Below, one piece after another: positions 1 through 11,700 of a DNA stretch of 64,000 bases; position 1 is the stretch's first letter, and each line of letters begins with the position of its first letter. Origin of the DNA: Clarkia xantiana subsp. parviflora (Eukaryota; Streptophyta; Magnoliopsida; Myrtales; Onagraceae). The notes beneath the pieces are model-generated. The model was not told the DNA's origin. It worked only from the letters and a program-made list of their open reading frames with translations, and searched no databases. The position numbers were made by a program, and so were the translations under genes. Where the stretch lies: assembly GCA_036873135.1 (NCBI GenBank), contig JAPTYO010000002.1, positions 17,262,452 through 17,326,451 on the forward strand, in the 5' to 3' direction.

Positions 1-1340
1 AGCGATTCAACGTTTCATTTCTTAATCTTAATATCTACGAAGCTAAAAAAGAACCTTATTTTCTTGAAGAAGCAAGATCAATACTCAAACGGTAGAACAT
101 GTTTGGGACTGGATGGAACTAATGAAAAATGTTTATTGGATGAAGTATATCTATTCTAGGTTGATTTTGGGAATATAAATACGCCGCTTTACTAATTCAA
201 GTTTCACCGATTAAACGGTTCACTTGCTTTTTTTGTTTTTTTCGTTTCACTAATCCAAGTTTGACCAATATGACAATGTTGCTGAGTATGTTACATTTTC
301 TATCGTATTTGACGGAAATATACACAAGTTTAAAAAAATGTAAAAATTCTTTAAAAAAAAAGACTGAAATAGCATAATCATACTACATCAATATATCAGC
401 AAATTGCAGAGATAGATAAGAGAGAGTGAGTTAGGTTACTTAATGTAGTGCCACACTGCATTTAGCGTCAGAGCGTTGCCTCACTCTATCTAGTTCTAAT
501 CAAATTAAATTCAAACGAAGTAATCAATATAATGTAACGATCGAATAGAAGAAGAGAAATAAGAAAATGAAGGTAACTAGTAGTTACAAATTGAGTTAAC
601 ACGTACTATTTGACAACTGTCAAAGCAATTAAAAGTTTCGCATTAATTTGTTTCCATTTCAGGATAGATTAAGCACATTTAAGAGTATTTCAATGATTTT
701 TTAAGGGTTTGCCACATTTTTCTAAACACGTGATAAACATGTTTACATATTCGTTAAAGATGACATAAAATGTAACATAGCTAATACAATGTCCGATCGG
801 TCAAACTTGGGGTAGCTAACCTACCAAAACAAAACTTGTACTAGCAAATCGTTCGACCGATCAGATTTGAACTAGTGAACAGAACAAAAAAAGACTTGGA
901 CTAATAAACCGTTCGGATGCTAATTAGCAAACGGGTAATTTAACCTCAGAGTAATAAAAAGCCATCTTAACAAAACAAAAGTACTAATAAATCTTCTTTT
1001 TTATTTTTTTTTAGTAGTTTTAAGGGGTGGGCTCATTAGTAGAAGTAGAACAATACATGTAATATGTTTATTTAATTCGTTCATAAATATCTTTATTTTC
1101 ATATAATCATAATCATAGTATTTAACCACTTACCTCTGATTAAAAATGTGCACTACTACACCCTATACAATATATATAATATATGAAGTCATTCTTTTTC
1201 TTCATGTCGCCTGCTTGCGACCAGTCTTCAGTCTTCACCAACCAGTAGTATTCAACCATTTCATTTCCGTTCCTTTTTGGTTTTATTTATATATTCTTCT
1301 CTCTTTCTCCGATCTGCGTCGGATTAATAGTGTATATCCA
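1..1340. other. Intergenic region and upstream region of the MKK2-like gene
   Basis: This stretch is AT-rich with no convincing exon. From about 1146 it becomes pyrimidine-rich (repeated ttct and tctc runs around 1290-1320), as is common in plant 5' untranslated leaders, so the promoter and leader of the MKK2-like gene probably lie in the last 200-300 bases. Short AT-rich stretches such as tatatataat near 1171 could act as a TATA element, but several alternatives exist and none is decisive. Between about 190 and 920 there are diverged direct and inverted fragments containing caagtttcacc and aaccgttc-like words, perhaps a decayed small transposon. No boundary could be defined. Confidence 0.4.
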
Positions 1341-1414
1341 TAGATTCTCTGTTTCTGCAAACTAAGAAACTCTAGGGAGGCTCAACACGCGCTTCTGTGT
1401 AGGATCCATCCGCC

Positions 1415-4123
1415 ATGAAGAAAGGAATTCAAGGGCTGAATCTCAAGCTCACTCTTCCTCCTGCAGAGGAAGTCTCCAACTTCCTGTAACTCTCTCATCT
1501 GTAATTTCGAACAGTAGTTAGTATTGATGGATGTGATGCTTTCTGATTCATATGCGGTAACTCTAGCTGATTGAGCCTTTTTTTTTTTTTTTAATCTCGT
1601 TAGCTTGTAAATTTCACTTTGAATTTGGATTTCATTGTGAATATGCATTTGATCATAAGCATTCTTTGTCAATTTGCGATTGCTTTAGCTAATTGAGGTA
1701 GTGAATGTCTTCCAGAACCCAAAGCGGGACCTTCAAGGACGGAGATCTGCTCGTCAACAGGGATGGAGTTCGACTTGTCTCTCAGACTATCACTGAGGCG
1801 GTGAGATTGTTATTTTGATTTAATGATTTTGGACAGTTAGCCATTCTTAGTACATTTTCATTTCCGGTGTGTTACATTTTCTCGGAGATAGTGGACAACT
1901 CGACATGGTATCTTTTAAAAACACAAAATTTCCTTCTATCCATGTTCTTCGTTTGTATGTTTTAGTATTAAGGATGAAACTAAATACTTCGAATGTTTTC
2001 TTGGGATAACAATTAGGTTGATACTAGGTTAGCATTTACCACCAACTTATATAATCATTCTTGGCAGTTATCTGAAAGTTTAGTAAAATGTGATAGATAT
2101 CAATGGTAGAATGTTGCTGTTTTTTGGGGGATAATGGCATAGTGTTTCTTTTCCTATATGTGAAATTAACCAAAAAAAGATTGAGTTTGGGGGTAAAACT
2201 AGGGAAACGTAGGGTTGGTAGCACCTCACTTTTGATTTGACCACAGCCAGAGTTTGGGCAACCAAAAACTGCTTTACTTGAAAATATCAGATACTCCGTA
2301 CATGGTGAGGTTGCATCTCTGTATGTGCTGAAAGTGCTACTATACCTATACATCATCTGTAAGTTGGCCTATTCAGCTTCCAAAATTACTTCGAACATAA
2401 CTAATCTGCTGAAATCCTCACTATGGTGTCTAGTTTAGCCTTGTAGAGCTAGTGGAGCCTAATTATTCTGTTTTTCTTTACTGATAGTAGTTCTCAAGTG
2501 TAATCATAAATATGTGTTTGCTATAGATCTCTTGATTCTAATCATGTAAAGTCTGTTTCAGGCACCACTGATCAAGCCTTCAGACGACAACCAAATGAGT
2601 TTAGCAGATATAGATACAATTAAAGTTATTGGAAAAGGAAATGGTGGAACTGTGCAGTTGGTGCAACACAAATGGACTGGCCAGTTTTTTGCCTTAAAGG
2701 TATATTACCTGCATTCATATTTACATGATTTCAGTCTTATCAGAATAATACCTTGTTAATTCTCGTAGTGAATAGCCATTTGCTGATCTTATCAGGATTT
2801 TCAGGCATTTCATGCTCCTGTTATTCAGTAATGACTCTGACAACAGACTTGTTGTAGTGTTTTATAATACTTTGTGTTTTTGCTGTCTCTAGACTTACAT
2901 TACCAAATATTTGTCACTGGATAAACATGTTCTTTGGCTCTACCTAGGTCATTCAAATGAACATTGAGGAGTCTGCTCGCAAGCAAATTGCACAGGAGCT
3001 AAAAATAAACCAGTCATCACAGTGCCCCTATATTGTTGTCTGTTACCAGTCTTTCTATGAAAACGGCTCCATTTCTATTATCTTGGAGTACATGGATGGA
3101 GGATCACTTGCAGATTTTCTGAGAAGTGTCAAATCTATCCCAGAACCGCACCTTGCTTTCATCTGTAAACAGGTATGAGTTCTGCAGAGCTTAATACCGT
3201 TGGTGGTCAATGACTTCGTGCAGAGAGCATAAACTCGGGTAAAATTCTAGGTGCTCAATGGTTTGGTGTACTTGCATCATGAAAGACACATCATCCACCG
3301 AGACATGAAGCCGTCAAATTTGCTGATCAATCATCAAGGAGAAGTCAAAATTACAGATTTTGGTGTTAGCGCAATAATGGCAACAACATCTGGACAGGCA
3401 AATACCTTTGTTGGCACATACAACTATATGTCCGTAAGTAGTTCCTTGGCCTCGTGCTCTTGTTCTTCCCTAATTCTATTCTACAGCATTCAAAATTATG
3501 ATTATTGTGCCTCTGGTGATTCTGTAGCCTGAGAGGATAATTGGAAGCAAATACAGTTACAAGAGCGACATTTGGAGCTTGGGGTTAATATTACTGGAGT
3601 GTGCAACGGGTCGATTCCCATACATGCCTCCAGAGCAAGGAGAAGGGTGGACCAACTTTTACGAGCTTATGGAAGCCATTGTTGATGGACCGCCTCCTGC
3701 TGCCCCTTCGGACCAGTTTTCTCCTGAGTTCTGCTCATTTATATCAGCGTGGTAAACCATAGTACTTCAGTCATTTCATTGCATGCCAATTCTGCTTATT
3801 TGGTCAATTCAATTTACGTTATGTAGTTAACCATGTTTCTTATTTACATGTCCATATCCCTTTCTTCATGGTTACGTTTCTGACTGAATCTCTTCTTCCA
3901 GTGTACAAAAGGACCCGAATGATAGACATTCTGCAAATGAACTCTTGGTACACTGTCATCATTTCTTGCTCTTCTGCAACCAACAAATTTCTTGCCCCAC
4001 TGACCCTTTTCCATTCTTTTGACGTGTTTACAGAATCATCCTTTCATCAGCATGTACGAGGATCTAAGTGTGGATCTTGCTTCGTACTTCAGAAATGCGG
4101 GTTCTCCACTTGCAACTTTTTAA
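1415..4123 (+). CDS. MKK2: MAP kinase kinase, group A, MKK2-like
   Basis: Dual-specificity kinase that phosphorylates MAP kinases (MPK4-type in Arabidopsis) downstream of MEKK in cold, salt and immune signalling. Coding exons are 1415-1485, 1716-1800, 2562-2699, 2948-3172, 3251-3433, 3528-3751, 3902-3947 and 4034-4123. They join in phase to 353 residues, close to the Arabidopsis MKK2 length. Visible parts: a basic-plus-LxL MAPK docking motif at residues 2-12 ([11 protein letters not shown]); a glycine-rich loop GKGNGG at 76-81; the ATP-binding Lys98 in ALK; HRD at 189-191; DFG at 209-211; the plant MAPKK activation motif T-x5-T at 219-225; and [10 protein letters not shown] at 227-236. The HRD motif is followed by Met where Leu or Ile is usual. 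The N-terminus and the [12 protein letters not shown] segment fit MKK1/MKK2 better than MKK6. All introns are GT-AG. The start is the first ATG of an exon coding the family N-terminus. Confidence 0.96.
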
Positions 4124-4730
4124 CATGATCATATATATGGTGGTATGTCTGAAACCCTATAGCTGAAATATGTCGATTTGATCAACCGTTACAATTAATT
4201 TTCCCCATTCTTGGTGTTTTCAGGCTCTAACGGAATCTAGAGCCTAAATACCTCCACAAGTTTGAGATTCAGTGGAAGGTTGGAAAATGGAAGAATTCCG
4301 TACAGCAGTTCATAACCACAAGCAAGGCGATCAAACACCAAAGGGGAGTAGTGTTGGTTTCGAGGGAAGATCTAAAACCGACCAAGTGAATTGTGTTTGC
4401 CGCAGTTTTTTTATGCTCGCTCGATTCGATTCAACAAGTTTAGGGTGGAACTGAATAAACTCTTGATGTTATAATTGAGAGAGGGTTTGTGTGATGGAAC
4501 TCTTGCTGTGCTATTCCAAGTAAGACCATCCTTTGGTTGTAGTTATGCTGTTGGTTTTTTTTGGAGACAAGACAATGGCATTATTTCGATTTGATCCACA
4601 TAACCAAATGAGGCTTATTTTTTTATCTTAAAAGTTGATATTTTTTTATAATAAAAAACAATTAAAGGACGCTTATGATTCTAGATATCAGGGACGTACC
4701 AGCATCATGTTATATTGGTTGCCATATCAC

Positions 4731-5295
4731 TAGGGGTGAAACTGGACTGGTCGGACCAGTTTTTTGCTTGGTTTGGTCGGTTACCCATATTTTCGGTCCG
4801 GGTTTTTTCCTTTAAAAAATCATACCAAAAAACCGTATGAGGAAAAATAAACCGTGGTTTTTTCGGTTCGGTTTTCGGTTTAAACCGAAAATCCAAAATT
4901 AACAATCACCGTTTAAAATTTCATTATTTTCATGGAATTTATCAAACCGAAATGAAATATAGCGTCAATTAATATAATTAAATAAATTATAAAACAAAAT
5001 TAGAAAAAATAATCTTCATAAGTGACTATTTTATAATTTTTGTTAACATAATTAATTAATTATATTGATTAATATCAACTAATATAGTATATATTTTACA
5101 TATTTAGTTAGCATAACGGTCGGTTCGGTCCCCACGGTCCTCAAAGCTCAAAATCCGAACCGAACCGAAAACCGAACTAGAGTAAAAAAATCCGACAAAA
5201 AACCAAACCGTATATTTCGGATTCGGTTTTTTCGGTCCGGACCGGTTCGGTTTTCATCGGTTTTTCGTACCAACCGGATTTTGGTTTCACCCCTA
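4731..5295. mobile_element. Non-autonomous hAT-type MITE, 565 bp
   Basis: The ends are inverted: TAGGGGTGAAAC at 4731 and its complement GGTTTCACCCCTA ending at 5295. The flanks are an 8-bp target duplication with one mismatch, CATATCAC (4723-4730) and CATAGCAC (5296-5303). An 8-bp duplication with such ends is the hallmark of hAT transposons. The subterminal parts on both sides are rich in ccgaacc and ggttcgg words that can fold on each other, and the centre is AT-rich. There is no coding capacity, so it depends on a transposase encoded elsewhere. It lies just downstream of the MKK2-like gene. Confidence 0.85.
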
Positions 5296-5477
5296 CATAG
5301 CACGGTTAACAATCTTGCGCGTCAAAAAAACATAGTTTCTAGGAACTAACAGTTGCATAAAAAGATAGTAAGCTAATTAGCATTCTAATATTTTGGATGA
5401 CCCTAAATAAGAAAGGGTTGCAAGGATGATTCAGTCTAATATGGTCGAATAAGAAAGGATTGCAAGGATGATTTAAT

Positions 5478-5708
5478 CTAATATGGTCGAGTTCGTGAAC
5501 AGGAGTCAAGCTTCTTGAGATAAGACATTGCTAACAGTAGCTCTGCTTTACAAACCAGACATTCCGCTAAAAGTGGGTCAGAGCCGGAAGCCGAAGTAAC
5601 AGAGACAGTTGAGATTCCGCCAGAATCGTTGTGCAAAATGACAGTTCCGATTATAGTATTATTACGGGCTCGTACTGCCTCATCACTTACTAGAGCGAGC
5701 CGGGGCAT
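5478..5708 (-). pseudogene. Possible fragment of a retroelement RNase H-like domain
   Basis: A 76-codon open stretch on the minus strand contains GSDPLLAECLVCKAELLLA, which resembles the SxPLLAEalAxrxAL segment of the plant RNase H-like domain (RVT_3 type) found at the end of LINE-type polyproteins. The catalytic Asp-containing start of the domain and the later ESD segment are not visible, so it is only a piece. No splice sites or neighbouring exons support a live gene. It could also be a chance open frame; the assignment rests on one motif. Confidence 0.35.
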
Positions 5709-6229
5709 GTGTCCGTCGGACTACGATTCTGTCAAGGCATATTGGAATTTACATTCTTGGAATCATAAATAAATTAGTATAATGGTTGTAGGTGTGAGAA
5801 TTTGTGTTGTCTTTCTAATTACGTTTTTGTCTATCGTATCGTGTTAGAGCATGTTTACTTTATTTTCATGTCACCTAATTATCGTGTCAGCTCTCATGTG
5901 GCATGCATAATGATCCAAATTCAACTAACATCATATTTTTGACAAATAAGTAAAAACGGATCTTATCGGTACTGAAAAACCGAACATAATATTTTATAAG
6001 TTTTATATATTTCAATATGACTGTTATTGTTTTTATTAGATAAGATAGCTCATATACTTTTATAACAATATATGTGTTAAATGTTAATGGTTAATGATGT
6101 AAATGTCTATTAATTTAAGGATTTAATTGCAATAACGGTAAAAAATATTTGGTTTGTAACTTTAAAAAAATGGTCTATAAGTAAAAGTAAATTTAAGATA
6201 ATTGTGTCTATGGCCTGCAAAACAAAATA

Positions 6230-8756
6230 TTATGTCTATATGTGTTGAGAGTTGTTTAGACATAAATTTTTGTATTTAATAAGGATGTAAAGATTTTGTA
6301 GTCGGAATTGTCATTATTGATTGGAATCGAAAGTGACAAAAATGTAAAAAAAAAAAAAAATGATCTAATACTGTGTCTATGGCCGACAAAAAGTAATAAT
6401 TGTGTCTATTCGTATTTGAGAGTTGTTTAAACACTAAAATTTTCGTATCAAGCAGGTATGTAGAAAAAAAAAATGTGTCGTGTCGGAAGTTGTCATTATT
6501 GATTGCAATCGAAAATGACACAATATAAAAAAAAGATATGATAAATGTGTATCGGGCATGAAAAAAAAAAGACTTTGTTTTATGCATGTCTAAGAGTTGT
6601 GGGTTGCCTGTACAATATAATATAATTCTTGTGTGGGCTTGGTATTTACACTAAACCAATACAATTAGGACAAGTGTCCCACTATTTTTTAAGCTTTTTC
6701 TAAAACCCTAAGAATGAACCCTAGAATGGGGGGAGCAAAAGACACTTGTCACTGTTAAATTGGTTTGGTGTAAACACCAAGCTTAGACAAGAATTTTCCG
6801 TAGTTGAGACGCACGTTTTTCGGTGGACGAGATGAATTTTTTAGACGCTAAAACTTTCTGTACCAATCAAGGACGTGATAAAAAAAAACTCGTGTCATAT
6901 AGAAAATTGTCATTATTTATTACGATCGAAAGTGACAAAATGTAAAGCGTGTTTATGATCTGCAGAAAAATTATGTTTATGTGACAGTTGTTTAGAAACA
7001 AAACGTTTCGTATCAATTCGGGATGTGAAAAAAAAAACTTGTGTCATGTCGGAAAGTGTCATTATTAATTGCAGTCAAATGTGACAAAATGTAATAATAA
7101 CCATGTTTATGCGTGTCTGGGAGTTGTTTAGACATTAAAATTTGTGTATCAATCGGGAATGTGGTAAAAAAAAAACTCATCTCATGTCGGAAATAACCAT
7201 TATTGATTGCAATCGAAAGTGACAAAATGTAAAAGAAAAAAATGGTAAACTTATTGAGTCTACAAGTAAAAATTAAATTTCAAATGTGTCTAGTGAACTA
7301 TAAAAAATAACATTGTCTGTAACTGGAAGTTATTTAGACACTAAACTTTTTGTATCAATTAGGTGTCTAGTATAAAAAAGACTAACTCATGTCATTTCGA
7401 AATTTTTTAACTTCAATTGAAAGTGACAAAAAGTAAAAGAAAAAAAAATGTTATGATAACTGTGTCAATAACCTAAAAAAAGCTTTGTACATGCACGTCT
7501 AAGAGTTGTTTAGGCAAAGTTTTTTCTATTAATCGGCGATGTTTTGGCAAAAAAAAAAACCAAGAATGTGGAAAAAAAATCATTTCATGTCGAATATAAC
7601 CATTATTTTTATTGTGATAAAAAAACTTATGTCTTGTTGAAAATTTTCATTAATGATTGCAATCAAAAGTGACAAAATGTAAAAGAAAAAAAAAAGATTT
7701 GATAACCGTGTCTTTGGCCCGGAAAAAAATTGTATTTATGCTTGTTCGAGAGTTATTTAGACATTAAACTTTAATATCAATTAAGGACGTGGTAAAACAC
7801 TCGTATCAGTTGTACATTGTCATTATTGATTGTAATCGAAATTGATAAAATGTAAATTGTGTATATGGTCTTAAAAAAACATATTTATGCGTGTCTGAGA
7901 GTAAATATCATCTGTATGCATAACTAAGAAGTTGTTTAGACACTAAACATTTCGTATCCAACAAGGATGTGGTAACAAAATAAAAGCTCGTGTCTTGTCG
8001 AAAATTATCATTATTGATTAAAAAAACTCATTTCATATCAGTAATTGTCATTATTGATTGCAATCCAAAATAACAAAATAAATGTCATTATTGATTACAA
8101 TCGAAAATGATTAAAAAAAAGTGTGATATTAGAATTGTTTAGACGCTAAACTTTTGTATTGTCATTATTGCTTGCAATTCAAAGTGATAAAAAAAAGTGT
8201 GACTGAGAATTCTTTGGACACCTTTTAGTATCAATCAGGGATGTGGTAAAAAAAAAAACTCGCATTATGTCAGGAATTGTCAATATTGATTAAAAAAAAA
8301 TCGTGTCATGCCGTAAATTGCAAGTTGTTTAGACACTAAACTTTACGTATACATTAGGGATGTGGTAAAAAAAATCATGTCAAGTCGGGAATTGCCATTG
8401 TTGATTAAAAAACTCGTGCCATGTCGGTAATTGCAATTATTGATTGCAATCAAAAGTGATAAAATAAAAAAATATGTGTGACTTAGATTTGTTTATACGC
8501 TAAACTTTTCGTATCGTTAATGATTGCAATCTAAAGTGGTAAAGACTAAACTTTTCATATCAATCAATGATGTGGTAAAAAAACTTGTGTCATGTCAGAA
8601 TTTGTCATTATTGATTAACAAACTCGTGCCAGGTTGTAAATTGCTAGTATCTTAGACACTAAACTTTCCCTACCCATCAAGGATGTTGTAAAAAAAACAA
8701 GTGTCATGTCGGAAACTGTCACTATTGATTAAAAAAACTCGTGTCATCGGTAACTG
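6230..8756. repeat. Degenerate tandem array, about 150-200 bp units
   Basis: A theme recurs in the same order and orientation about fourteen times: ttgtttagacactaaac, then cgtatcaatcagggatgtgg, an A-run, ctcgtgtcatgtcgg, gtcattattgattgcaatcg, and aaagtgacaaaatgtaaa. Copies of the first word start near 6252, 6423, 6968, 7125, 7329, 7507, 7754, 7932, 8127, 8325 and 8489. Units differ by many substitutions and indels, and later ones are shortened. A MITE (6624-6799) sits inside. The array resumes at 14667 beyond a copia insertion. The minus-strand short frames here are by-products of the repeat and not genes. Confidence 0.85.
6624..6799. mobile_element. Small MITE, copy 1 of a family with two copies in the window
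   Basis: This is about 175 bp with terminal inverted repeats: aattcttgtgtgggcttgg at the left and its diverged complement (ccaagcttagacaagaatt) at the right. The inner part carries ggacaagtgtcccact, the A/T-rich centre aagctttttctaaaaccct and gacacttgtcac. The same sequence in reverse orientation occurs at 29608-29789. It is inserted into the tandem array. No clear target duplication could be fixed because the flank is AT-rich. Confidence 0.75.
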
Positions 8757-11700
8757 AGGAGGAGTGTGAAGTGGTCGATGTGGGACAAAAACTTCACAAA
8801 TTCCATTCACTAAATAATGGGCTTAAGTGAGATTAGGCTTGAGTAAAAACAGTTTAGCCCAAAATCCAACTCAAATAAAATTAGTTAAAATGGCACATTT
8901 TTTTTTCCTAACAATCCCCCACATGAATGGAATTTTTGAAACTTAGACACGAAATTTGAGTTCAACGGTCAATACCTGCAAATGATAGGTAGGGGTAAAC
9001 CCTTTGAACCTATCCCTTGTGAGATCATGCATTCTCTACTGACTGGTCGGTAGACGCGATGTCCTTGAACCGACTGTCGTTGGTGTAGATGAAGACATAA
9101 CCCACACAGGTACCTTCCTAGTATGGTTCGGTTCACGCCCTGTGATCCCTAGGCTCTGTATCACTCGCCTAGTTCTGCAAGCGTTTCTAAGAATTGCGCC
9201 CTCAACAATTCCTTTCGAAGCGGCCCCACTTCTCACTCGTATAGGTGATTCAGTGTCTCAAGAGCATCATCACGACTCTGAGTTCTCCTTAAGAATCATT
9301 AAAACTTTTGCATAAAGTGTGATTTCAACTAAATAGTTTGCAATTACTATGCTCGGTTTAACCGATGTTTGAAGATCAACACAAGCTAAAACTTAACTTT
9401 ATCTCCATCACTGTATGCATCATAGGAATGGGCTCGGGGTTTGACCCCCACAGTGATCACACTCACTCTTGTGATTAGGTTGTCCCATTGAACTTGGGAT
9501 CTCCAGTCATCATGGTTGGGTTTTCCTTTTCAAGAGCGTTTCCTACACGGGCTTTAGCCCCATTCCCTTCGATGCTTGGCCAAATAACTTGTTTAACCCT
9601 TTCGGGTAGCGGATCCACTATTTATCTGCCGAATTTACGATATCGGGCACAATAAATATATTTGAGAGCAACTGTCTAATGGAATTATGACGTATATGTC
9701 TAAACATTCCATTATGCAGGTTATACTGTGTTATACAGATTGATCGTCGCAATGTTGCATCAATGTTCTCAAACCAACAAAGTCCTCAGACTATCATTTC
9801 CTGCATGAATAATTTGTTAATCCAACATCTAAATTTAGATTGATTCTTTTGTGGACAACAGCTTCGCAAAGTGTCCCATTTCCCAACCTTTAACAAAGGT
9901 TTTCATGCCAAATGGGGGGTGCACCACTTATTTCTGCTTTAACCTTTTCTCTTAAAGAAAATCTTCAACATTTTATTAGATTGGATTTAATTTGGATTAA
10001 ACCAAAACAAACTCATCAATCTTTGCACTAACACAGGTTTTGACCCTTTAGTAAAATCATCGAGAAAATGACATAGCCATTCTGCATCTTCGGCACATTT
10101 CTCCAGTACAATAACTCAGACTTGATCGTCGATCTAGCTATGACTGTTTGTTTTGAGGATTTTCCTCAAGGTGGTAGTGTCTAATCGGATATCCATTTTG
10201 CATCACTATAACATTCTATCACATAAGGATATCTCTTTTTGTAGACCATGATTACGAATATGTCTCAGATACCTAAGTACCCTGATTACCCCGTTCTAGT
10301 GGACAACACTAGGGTTACTCGTATATCGACTCAATACACTTACAACGTGAGCGATATCTTGTCTAGTGCATGACATTAAGTACATGACACTTCCAATAAT
10401 CTGAGCGTACTCAATTTTGGAAAAACATTCTCCCTTATTCTTTGAAATTACTTACTCGTATCTATTGGAGTACTGACCTCGTTCTTGTCATCTTTGTTGA
10501 ATTTAGCCAAATACTTGTCAGTATATGTGTTTGACTTAGAATGAGACCTTATGATGATCTAATGAGTTTTAATCCAAAGATCACATCGGCAAGATCCATG
10601 TCTTTCAGGTCAATACTCAAATTCAACATAGGTCCCGTGGACCGGACCACCTCATCGTTATTTCCAACGATTGGTATGTTATCAACGTAAAACATTTTTC
10701 ATACTTATTTATTTTGAAACATTTCTCCAATAAACCGTTGTCAAATTTATAAAGCCATTGTCTAGGCATCTGTCTAAGACCATACATAGATTTGACAAGC
10801 TTACAGACTTTCTTTTCCTGCTCTCGCGCAGAGAAACCCTCAGGTTGTTACATGTAGATTTCTTCCTCTAAATCTCCATGTATGAAAGTTGTTTTCACAT
10901 CCATTTGATGTACTTCTAGAATTTGCAAGGCTGCAATCGCAAGCACCATCCTTATGAATGTGATTCTAGTTACTGGAGAATACGTATCAAAATAATTCCA
11001 TCATTCCTTTTGTCTATAATCTTTTATGACAAGTCGGGCTTTGTAATTATCAATTGATCCATCTTCTTTCATTTTACGTTAGAATATCCACTTGTAGCCT
11101 AACGGTTTGTCTCCGGGCGGAAGATCCACCAGCTCCCAAGTGTGGTTCTGCAAGATGGACTCAATTTCACTATTGATTGCCTCTTTTCATAGAGGTCTCT
11201 CAGAAGAGTTTACGTCTTCGTGGTAAGTCTAAGGTTCGGCTTCAAGCATATAGGTCAGAAAACTGGACCATAGGATTTTTCAATCCTCGCCGTTTTACTC
11301 ATCACGGGCTCGACCTCAACATGCCCTCCATGTTCTCGGTCTAGACTATTTCCTCTATAGTCTCATATGCTTGCCTCTCCTCTAGACTTAGCCAAAAATA
11401 CATTTTCCAAAGAAAAATGCATTTATTGATTACATTAACGTATTTTTGTGTTTATTCGACACTTTCGATTCAAATCGATACACGTTACTATTTTGAGCAA
11501 ACCCTATGAAAATGCAGTCAACGGTTTAGGGAATGTATGTGTCTTTTTCGTAAATGTATCATTACTTTTAGCAAGGCACCCCCCCACATTCGAAGGCACA
11601 ACTCAAACAGAGTTTTATCTTCCTTCTTATGGGGTACCTTATTCAAAAGGTAATTGCTAGTTAAAATAGCTACCCCGTCGTAAATCTAAATCAAACATGG

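Noticed and set aside
1382..1672. 96-codon minus-strand frame over MKK2 exon 1
   Set aside because: It overlaps the real plus-strand exon and intron, includes low-complexity lysines from a T-run, and matches no family.
6276..7225. Minus-strand frames of 70-103 codons in the tandem array
   Set aside because: They repeat with the array unit (Phe-, Ile- and Asn-rich) and reflect the repeat rather than a gene.
6230..8756. CRISPR-like appearance of regularly spaced repeats
   Set aside because: Units are long, diverged, without unique spacers of fixed size, in a plant nuclear context with no cas genes.
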